Source: Mycocentrospora acerina | Lineage: Eukaryota > Ascomycota > Dothideomycetes > Pleosporales | NCBI GenBank assembly: GCA_022701365.1 | Contig: JAKUHH010000395.1 | Span: 682,001 to 746,000 of the forward strand | Direction of reading: 5' to 3' | DNA length: 64,000 bases | Part shown: piece by piece, positions 57,602 through 64,000 of the stretch | How positions within the stretch are numbered: position 1 is the first letter of the stretch | Layout: every line of letters starts with the position of its first letter | Position numbers and translations under genes: made by a program | Notes under the pieces: generated by a model | The model's input: the letters and a program-made list of their open reading frames with translations, nothing else | Databases searched by the model: none | Told to the model about the DNA's origin: nothing

Positions 57602-59365
57602 ATGGCTTCCAAAGCAACGCCCGGCATTTTGTATGTGACGATGCAGCCCAAAGAGGGGCTGCCAGAATCACAGTTCCACGACTGGTAGGTTGACATCCTC
57701 AGCCGCATCCTGTCGTCCTCGAAACACGCCCTCACCCTCCCCCGCAGGTACCAGAATGAACACGGTCCCAATCGCCTGCGCCTGCCTTTTTGCAACAATG
57801 GCTTCCGGTATCGCGCCTCGGATCTTGGCGGCCAGCCCGGCACCAAGGAGCAGCCAGAATGGATGGCCATCTACGACTTTGACGAGCTCGAGTGGCTGAC
57901 GCGAGAAGAGTACACGCGGCTGCGCAGCGCACCTGCGCAGAGCCAGCGCGAGAGGGACACGATGAAGCAGATTCACGTGGACCGCAGGAGCTACGACCTG
58001 CTCAAGGAGTGGAAAGGCGACGACTTCAAGGACCTGCAAAAGGTGGAGAACGATGGGCGCGCCACTGTCTTGATCGCCGTCAGCTTCAATCTGCAGGACG
58101 GCGACGGCGTCGAGGATGAACTGCGCCGATGGTACGAAGAGGAGCACGTGCCCCTGCTCATGAAGGTCGCTGGATGGAGACGCTCGCGCCGCTTCCAGAC
58201 GAGCTATCTTGATTTGGAGAGTGGGTACGCAAAGCAGAAGGAGTTTCTTGCTCTTCATGAATATGCGCCGGAAAACGGACTCAATGGCAGCCCTGAAATC
58301 ATCGCTGCAACGACAACGCCTTGGTGCGACAAAATCTACAGTTCCGTCGTGAAGAATCGCAATAGGAGACTCTACGACTGGTATTATACTTTTGGCGCCG
58401 CTCAGCGCGATCTCGCCTCTCTTGCTTCCCCAGACGCAAACCCTGCCACATCCACTGACGGCCTGACGCGAACATACCCCATCAATGGATCCCCAGAGAA
58501 GCGACCAGTGATCCAGAGCTTCGTCACCACCCCAGATGGTGTGCAGCTCTCTTACCGCCTCGAGGGAAACACGTCCCCTGACGCACCTTTGCTCGTGCTG
58601 TCTAACAGCATCCTCGTCGACTATACCATCTGGGACGATTTTGTCGAGGAATTCCTCAAAGCCACAGACAAATATCGCATCCTGCGTTACAACACACGGG
58701 GCCGTAACGATCTCCCTTCTTCTTCCACCTCCCCAATAACAATTGATGTACTCACCAAAGACGTCATCTCCCTGCTCGACGCCCTGCGTGTAAAGACCGC
58801 CTCTGTGATCGGAGTCTCCCTTGGTGGCGCAACAGCCCTTTCCACCGCGCTCAACCACCCAGACAGGATCTCTGCTTTCATCGCCTGTGACACTAATGCC
58901 TTCGCCCCGTCCTCCAACGCACAGGCCTGGATTGACCGTGTTGCTGTGTGCGAGGCCGAGGGCGCGACGTCCCCCCTCCCCCCACATGAGGCGATTGTCG
59001 GGGAAAAACTAGCAGAAGTCACGACCCGCCGATGGTTTGTGCCAGCATCCTATGACGACCCCTCTCTCGCCCCCAAACTCCAGCATGTCAAGGAAATAGT
59101 GCAGAAGAACTCTCTGGAAGGCTTCAGCCGGAGCGTTGAGGCGTTACATGCGTATGATATAAGAGACAAGATGGCTGGGTTTGAAGGCAAGGGTGCGTTC
59201 TTGGTGGGTGCGCAGGACGGCGTGCTGCCAAAGACTATGAAGGAGAACATGGCGGAAAAACTAGGGAAGGGGGTTGAGTTGAAGGTCATCGGCGGGGCGG
59301 GACATTTACCCATGGTGGAGAAGCCCAAGGAGGTTGCAGAATTCGTGGCGACATTTTTAGGGTGA
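57602..59365 (+). CDS. Fusion: dimeric alpha/beta-barrel domains + 3-oxoadipate enol-lactonase, 566 aa
   Basis: Two exons: 57602-57684 and 57748-59365. Residues ~1-245 contain two EthD-like dimeric alpha+beta-barrel units. One has FHDWYQNEHGPNRLRLP and the other LRRWYEEEHVPLLMKVAGW, each the W-Y-x-x-E-H helix typical of the fold. Residues ~300-566 are an alpha/beta hydrolase of the PcaD type: LSNSILVDYTIWDDF (oxyanion region), nucleophile Ser385 in GVSLGG, Asp518 in GAQDG and His547 in GAGHLP. The lactonase half would hydrolyse 3-oxoadipate enol-lactone to 3-oxoadipate. Muconolactone isomerase has a related ferredoxin-like barrel, so the N-terminal half may supply an isomerase or decarboxylase step (inference). 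Context next to the muconate cyclase supports a lower beta-ketoadipate pathway role. Confidence 0.9.
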
Positions 59366-59875
59366 ATGTTTATGGATTCTGAGATACAGACGTAGAAATG
59401 ATAGTGCGGAATGAGATTGAGAGAGATCTTTGAGGCTGTTCATTACAGACCTATTCCTCAAGACGAAGGGGCGTTAAAGTAACAAGGACGGATTGGACGA
59501 GGGATAGAGGTTCGATTTGGAAATGAAATAAACTAGCCTTTTCGTCTAAAAGAAACAAGTCATCACATCTTTCTTCATTCGCAAAAAACTTTAGCTCAAT
59601 TCTTTCCTTGTTATCATCGTCATCTCTTGAGCAACTGGCAAAGTCAAAGCATCTCGACCGGCAAGACACGGTTCTCCACACGGACTTCCGCGTCACGTGG
59701 TCTTCTCCGCAATTGGAAGCTGCGTAGAGCGCCTCGGCCGGCTTCAGCCGACAGAATCCGAGCCGCGCGCCGCCCATGCCATACCTACTTGAAGACGACA
59801 TAATTAATTTCGCCCGTTTGCTGCTGAATTTTTTCTCTTACAGTATCATCACACACACATAGACACATATTCAGC
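59366..59875. other. Intergenic region, no gene seen
   Basis: 510 bp containing the lactonase 3' region and the isovaleryl-CoA dehydrogenase promoter. A - strand ORF at 59451-59801 has no domain. Confidence 0.6.
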
Positions 59876-61285
59876 ATGTCGTTTCTCACCACCCGTCTCG
59901 TGACACGCTCCCTGCGCCAAACCACTGCAGTCAAACACCCGCGTGCCCTCTTCATTGCAGGCCGGCGGTACGCGCACACCAAGCACCCCAGCGGGTTTGC
60001 GCCACCCACACAGGCGGATCTTGATGAGCTGCGGGCGAGTGTACAGGAATTTGCCCGGAGAGAGATCCCAGAGGAAGTCGCAGCCCGCACAGACAAGGAC
60101 AATGCGTTCCCCAACGACATGTGGAGGAAGTTTGGCGAAGCGGGTTTTTTGGGCGTGACGGCGGATGAGGAGTTTGGCGGGCTGGCCATGGGCTACCAGG
60201 CACATTGCATTATTCTGGAGGAGTTGAGTCGGGCAAGCGGTATGTGTTCCCTCTTGCTTTGGTGGAGAGATGGAGACTAATGTGTGCTGATATAGGTAGC
60301 ATTGGACTATCATATGCGGCACACTCTCAGCTATGCATCAACCAGTTGCAGCTTAATGGCTCAGAAGCCCAGAAGAAAAAGTACCTCCCCAGTCTCATCA
60401 GTGGAGAGCAGATTGGCGCTCTAGCCATGTCGGAACACTCTGCTGGCTCGGATGTGGTCAGCATGAAGACGACGGCCAAGAAGGTCGACGGCGGATATCT
60501 GCTCAACGGCACAAAGATGTGGATCACAAACGTAAGTCTTGCGACTAAACATTTATTCAAATCCATAATGGTACTGACTATCTCTTCAGGGTCCTGATGC
60601 CCACACAATGGTCGTCTATGCCAAAACCGACCCCACTGCCCACTCTAAGGGCATCACCGCCTTCATCGTCGACACCTCCACCAAAGGCTTCTCGGTGGCC
60701 AACAAGCTCGATAAGTTTGGCATGCGTGGTTCAAACACAGGCGAAATTGTCTTCGAGGACGTCTTTGTTCCCGAGGAAAACATCCTCGGCTCCATCAACC
60801 GCGGCGTAAGGGTCCTTATGGAAGGCCTCGATCTTGAGCGTCTCGTACTCTCTGCCGGTCCCCTTGGGCTGATGCAAGCCTCTCTCGATGTCGCCTTACC
60901 CTACACCCACCAGCGCAAACAATTCAACACACCCATCGCCCACAACCAACTCGTCCAGGGGAAGCTCGCAGACATGTACACCAAGTTCCGCGCTAGCCAA
61001 GCCTTCACATACAGCGTAGCAAGAGCCATCGACGAGTCGCATGCCGACCCACTGATCCTCACACAAGACTGCGCAGGCGCGATTCTTTACGCGGCGGAGC
61101 GCGCGAGTGAGGTCGCCGCCGATGCAGTTCAGTTACTAGGCGGAATGGGATACATGAATGAGATGCCAGTGGGGAGAATATTGCGAGACGCAAAGTTATA
61201 TGAGATTGGCGCGGGGACGAGCGAGGTGCGAAGGATGGTGATTGGGAGAGCGTTTAACAAGGAGTGGAAGGTTGATAACATGTAA
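59876..61285 (+). CDS. ivdA: Isovaleryl-CoA dehydrogenase, mitochondrial, 431 aa
   Basis: Three exons: 59876-60239, 60296-60531 and 60590-61285 (introns 56 and 58 nt). A mitochondrial presequence (MSFLTTRLVTRSLRQTTAVK...RRYAHT) precedes the acyl-CoA dehydrogenase N-terminal domain. FAD/substrate motifs are IGALAMSEHSAGSDVVSMK and NGTKMWITNGPDAHTMVVYA. EGLDLERLVLSAGPLGLMQ carries the Glu that acts as catalytic base in human IVD at this unusual position, which separates IVD from short- and medium-chain enzymes. The C-terminus LYEIGAGTSEVRRMVIGR is also characteristic. It oxidises isovaleryl-CoA to 3-methylcrotonyl-CoA in leucine breakdown and passes electrons to ETF. Its usual fungal neighbours, the methylcrotonyl-CoA carboxylase genes, are not in this window. 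Confidence 0.95.
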
Positions 61286-61612
61286 CGACTGATGACTTCA
61301 TTTCATGTACATAGCGTATGTTTTCATAAAAGTATAAGTTAGAGAATGAAGCGAAAAGTCTCACACTACTAGCTGGTAATATCATGATTGAATTAGTACT
61401 TTAGTGTACACGTTAAGAACTTCCCTCTCCTGATGTGAGCATAGCAAAAGTAATATTAGCGAGAGTTGTACCTCGAAGCGCTAAATCACCGTCTACCCCA
61501 CTTCCCCACTTTCTGCCTCCAGAACCATTTTACTTGGAAACGACCCTCACCTACATTTTTTATATGATTATGTTGTATAAAATTGATGATAACGTCATCA
61601 AAACAATACAAT
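61286..61612. other. Intergenic region upstream of tRNA-Cys
   Basis: 327 bp, AT-rich. No gene seen. Confidence 0.6.
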
Positions 61613-61751
61613 GGGCCGGTAACTCAGTGGTAGAGGTTAGTTCATCCATCCATTCCATCTCATCAACAATATCTAACAAGTAAACAGTGTAGGACTGCAG
61701 CCAACCAAAGCCGTCTTCCCGAAGTCACCGGTTCGACTCCGGTTCGGCCCT
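61613..61751 (+). tRNA. tRNA-Cys(GCA) with two intervening sequences
   Basis: Mature parts are 61613-61635, 61688-61700 and 61716-61751, together 72 nt. The acceptor stem is GGGCCGG/TCGGCCC with U73, the cysteine discriminator. The D-stem is ACTC/GAGT, the T-arm ACCGG-TTCGACT-CCGGT, and the anticodon GCA follows CT33. The anticodon stem TAGGA/TCCCG has one A-C mismatch. A canonical-position 37/38 intron of 15 nt is at 61701-61715. A second insert, 61636-61687 (52 nt), lies between bases 24 and 25 and has GTTAGT and ACAG ends plus a TCTAACA branch-like site. The A-box (TAACTCAGTGG), B-box (GGTTCGACTCC) and a downstream T-run terminator are intact. It could be a functional gene with an unusual intron or a pseudogene. 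Confidence 0.8.
61636..61687 (+). other. 52-nt GT-AG insert in the tRNA-Cys D-arm
   Basis: Starts GTTAGT, contains TCTAACA 11-17 nt before the end, and ends AAACAG. Its removal changes the D-stem from three pairs plus an A-G mismatch to four Watson-Crick pairs and sets a standard G26. Confidence 0.7.
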
Positions 61752-61753
61752 TC

Positions 61754-61761
61754 ATTTTTTT
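61754..61761 (+). terminator. RNA polymerase III T-run
   Basis: Seven consecutive T residues starting four bases after the discriminator base of tRNA-Cys. Confidence 0.75.
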
Positions 61762-62104
61762 AGATTTTGTTTTTTTGTTTTCTTTCTTGCTGGGTCGGTG
61801 AATATTGTCTAACGCTGTTGCAAATGTGAGGAAGCTGTTGGTTCGGTTGTTTCGAGTTTAAATGGAGGCTTTGTGGTGCTTCTATGAATTTTTTTCTCTT
61901 TGGGATGATTTGGGGTGTTGTAGTCATCAGAGTGGTATTTTAATGCATATTCACAGCTCACAATGCCACTGTGTGTACTTCTAGTCTTCCGCAGCATATA
62001 TGGGTTGAAAGACATGATGCTTCATTGTATTTCTCATGTCCCAACGTCGTAATTCCTGTCTCACTCTCGTCAACACACATTTTCTATCAATGAAAGCCTC
62101 CACA
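61762..62104. other. Intergenic region, no gene seen
   Basis: T-rich spacer between the tRNA and the SDR relic. Confidence 0.6.
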
Positions 62105-62310
62105 ATGTCTAAAAATAATATTGTCATCGCAATTACCAGCGCAGCCTCAGGCATTGGCTTCGAAACTGCGCATCGCTTTGGGCGCAAAGGCGCGCGCTCC
62201 TCTCTCTCGCCGACATCCAAGAATAACCTCTGAAGGACTTAGAAGCCGCGCTACAATAATCCAATGTCCGCGTCCTCGCCACAATCGTCGACGTCGCAAA
62301 CCTTGCAAAA
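62105..62310 (+). pseudogene. Decayed short-chain dehydrogenase (SDR) N-terminus
   Basis: The reading MSKNNIVIAITSAASGIGFE is an SDR Rossmann start in which the usual T-G-A-A-S-G-I-G is altered to T-S-A-A-S-G-I-G. About 100 bp on, a frame shift is needed to follow LSLADIQE, then in-frame stops at TAA and TAA interrupt LKDLEAALQ and SNVRVLATIVDVAN, which is ordinary SDR sequence. The C-terminal catalytic half is absent, so this is a relic. An SDR gene of similar class lies 850 bp downstream. Confidence 0.75.
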
Positions 62311-62759
62311 CGCAGCCCTAAGCTCTCCGAATCTGAATTCCATAACCATTGGGCAAACAATCACGTTCCATCAATGAGATTTCAGCTGCAGCGTCATGGA
62401 GTAGCCAAGTACGTTTGGGTTTAATCCCCACCATTCTTGAGTATCTGCGGCCTCCGTCTTAATGTCGCGATAGAAACATCTCGTGGCAAGTTAAGATTAA
62501 TACGGCAAAGTTCCACACAATTTGTGCATCGAAGTTACTGCTCAGTCAATCCATACTTTCATACGATGGTATGGCAGATTTCTGGGTGAGATGTTACGAG
62601 GAATTCGAGGGAGCGTACAAGGACTCGTTTTATCTGGATGTCGTGAAAAAATACAAGGATTATCTGTCTGATGTGGATGGTTTGGTGGTCACTGCTAGCA
62701 TAGAAGTGTGTGTCATCGAAAGAGGAAAGGCGGTGGAAGATCATTTTACGAAGGTTTAG
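62311..62759 (+). pseudogene. Decayed EthD-domain relic
   Basis: Directly after the SDR relic the frame reads LSESEFHNHWANNHVPSMRF and QLQRHGVAKY, the N-terminal EthD helix. After a disrupted stretch, 62560-62759 reads YDGMADFWVRCYEEFEGAYK and continues to CVIERGKAVEDHFTKV and a stop, the EthD C-terminal half. No start codon or clean splice joins the halves. It may be an old bicistronic-looking neighbour pair truncated together with the SDR. Confidence 0.6.
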
Positions 62760-63161
62760 TGGAATGTCGTACCCACCCAATTGCACCACCTTTGAAGCAA
62801 ACTGCTCATACATACAAAGTCTGCGCCATACTTAGCTTGTCCTGCTTACCCCACCTCTAAATAATTTATCTCTGAATTCAATACAACCTTCAATTTGTAT
62901 GTTATGCGCTTAGATTTTGAGGCTGGAAGGAATGTGCTTTATTTTTTCGTATTGCCCCTCTTTAGGGTACACAGCATGTGCTAAATGTGCCGATACAATA
63001 GTCCAATAAAGTGCGCTAAGATATATAAGATAGAACATCCGCTGGGCTTCCGTCTTTGTCAAGCTATTCATTCTCTAACCTTGGTGCTGACTTCGTGTCG
63101 AGTTTATCCTTACTTTGAACTATAGCCTGCTCAACCACGTTTTCTACGCAGACATCTCAAA
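62760..63161. other. Intergenic region, no gene seen
   Basis: Promoter region of the right-edge SDR gene. Confidence 0.6.
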
Positions 63162-64000
63162 ATGCAGTGCATCGATCAGCCTCTCAAAGGCAAGATCATA
63201 CTGATCACAGGTGGCGCATCAGGTACAGTGATGTAACGCGATACTAATGCCTTCGATGTCTGACATGGACAGGTATCGGTTTAGCTCTGACTAAGCAATC
63301 GTACGAGCTCGGCGCACGAGTCCTCGTTGCAGATATCAAAACAACTTCCGACTACCACAACTATGCTAAAAGGAGAGAAAACATACTTTACGTCCAAACC
63401 GACGTCACAAAGTGGTCCGATCTTGCTAAACTCTTCGACGAATGTGAAAAGCGGTGGAAGGATGTACCCGACGCATATGGTATTTGTGCCGGGGTGTTTG
63501 ATCCTCCTTTCTCAAATTTCTGGGAGGACCCCGAGGATGACGGTGGATACAAGCAGGTCGCTATCAATGTGGAACACCCCATCAAGCTGACGCGAATGGC
63601 GATTAGGAAGAGTTTGGGGAGAGGAAAAAGAGCGTCAGTTTGCATCATCGTACGTACCCATCATTCCAGCATGGAGATTTGTGTAGTTACACATGATAGG
63701 CGAGCGCCTATTTGAACAACAAGTGGGAGTCGAAAAACTAACATGACGGCAGTCTTCTATTGCAGGTATCATGGGTTATTTGTCCGCGCCCCTCTACGTT
63801 GCGACAAAGCACGCAATTGTGGGGTTTGTCAAGTCGCTGAAAGACACCGAGCCCATTACTGGCGTCAAAGTCACCACTATATGTCCGGGCCTGGTCTGGA
63901 CACCACTGCTGGATTCAGAAAAGCAGAAGCAGTACTCGTGTAAGGAGGAGGAAGCGCTTACTCCTGAGATTGTGGCTAAGAACATGCTGGAATTGTTACA
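63162..64000 (+). CDS. Short-chain dehydrogenase (15-PGDH-like), 3' end off the window
   Basis: Three exons seen: 63162-63222, 63273-63649 and 63753 to the right edge. The first intron (50 nt) splits the cofactor motif, and joining gives ILITGGASGIGLALTKQSYE, the classical TGxxxGIG NAD-binding site. LVADIK follows beta-2, with acidic Asp favouring NAD(H). YVQTDVTKW marks the adenine pocket. The active-site Ser is in SVCIISSIAGIMGYLS and Tyr-x3-Lys in YVATKHAIVGF. CPGLVWTPLLDSE follows. The usual NNAG is replaced by GICAGVFDPP, a variation common in 15-hydroxyprostaglandin-dehydrogenase-like fungal SDRs. Substrate unknown; C-terminus missing. Confidence 0.9.

Noticed and set aside
57668..58987. 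439-aa - strand ORF
   Set aside because: Lies wholly antisense to the lactonase fusion, whose + strand frame has strong domain evidence; a codon-bias shadow.

Overview
The window looks like nuclear DNA of a filamentous ascomycete (Pezizomycotina, most likely Dothideomycetes). The reasons are short GT-AG introns (about 46-164 nt, one of 343 nt) with CTAAC/CTGAC branch sites, a Zn2Cys6 regulator, CFEM and GPI-type secreted proteins, an Asp f 2-type zincophore, peroxisomal acyl-CoA ligase and intradiol dioxygenase genes, and long microsatellite-rich spacers. The lineage is an inference from gene content and intron style. All exon joins below were made by hand from splice signals and reading frame.

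Layout. 1-18.5 kb is housekeeping-rich: a patatin-like phospholipase cut by the left edge (-), an unrecognised 170-aa protein (+), an F-box-like protein (-), polyphosphate polymerase VTC4 (+), a BTB/POZ protein (-), the ubiquitin/Cdc48 factor DOA1 (+) and a DUF2237-like protein (+). 19-25.6 kb is a metal-uptake locus: a divergent Asp f 2/Pra1-like zincophore and ZrfC/Zrt1-like zinc transporter share a 1.1-kb promoter dense in PacC-type and ZafA-type hexamers, followed by a convergent Zn2Cys6 regulator. 26-46 kb is a gene-poor, visibly AT-richer stretch dominated by membrane and secreted proteins: a hot-dog dehydratase, an Asn-rich repetitive secreted protein, a 7-TM protein, a CFEM protein, a MARVEL-like protein and a Ser/Ala-rich GPI-type protein. 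Two spacers of about 5 kb (28.2-33.3 and 40.3-45.1 kb) hold no gene I can support. A bZIP factor follows at 45.1 kb.

48-61.3 kb is gene-dense: SQT1 (-), an 8-exon peroxisomal (AKL-ending) CoA ligase (-), then a beta-ketoadipate-type aromatic catabolism cluster: carboxymuconolactone-decarboxylase-like protein (-), intradiol dioxygenase (-), carboxy-cis,cis-muconate cyclase (+), and a fusion of dimeric alpha/beta-barrel domains to a 3-oxoadipate enol-lactonase (+). Isovaleryl-CoA dehydrogenase (+) closes the block. The right end carries a tRNA-Cys(GCA) gene with two intervening sequences, decayed SDR and EthD relics, and an SDR gene cut by the right edge.

Most striking observations: (1) the tRNA-Cys gene is interrupted in its D-arm by 52 nt with spliceosomal-type ends and branch site; removing it restores a perfect D-stem; (2) the zinc transporter's three CHxH...C zinc motifs are each split at the identical codon by a phase-2 intron, pointing to tandem exon duplication; (3) the shared zinc promoter holds overlapping PacC/ZafA-type sites; (4) the barrel-lactonase fusion inside the aromatic cluster.
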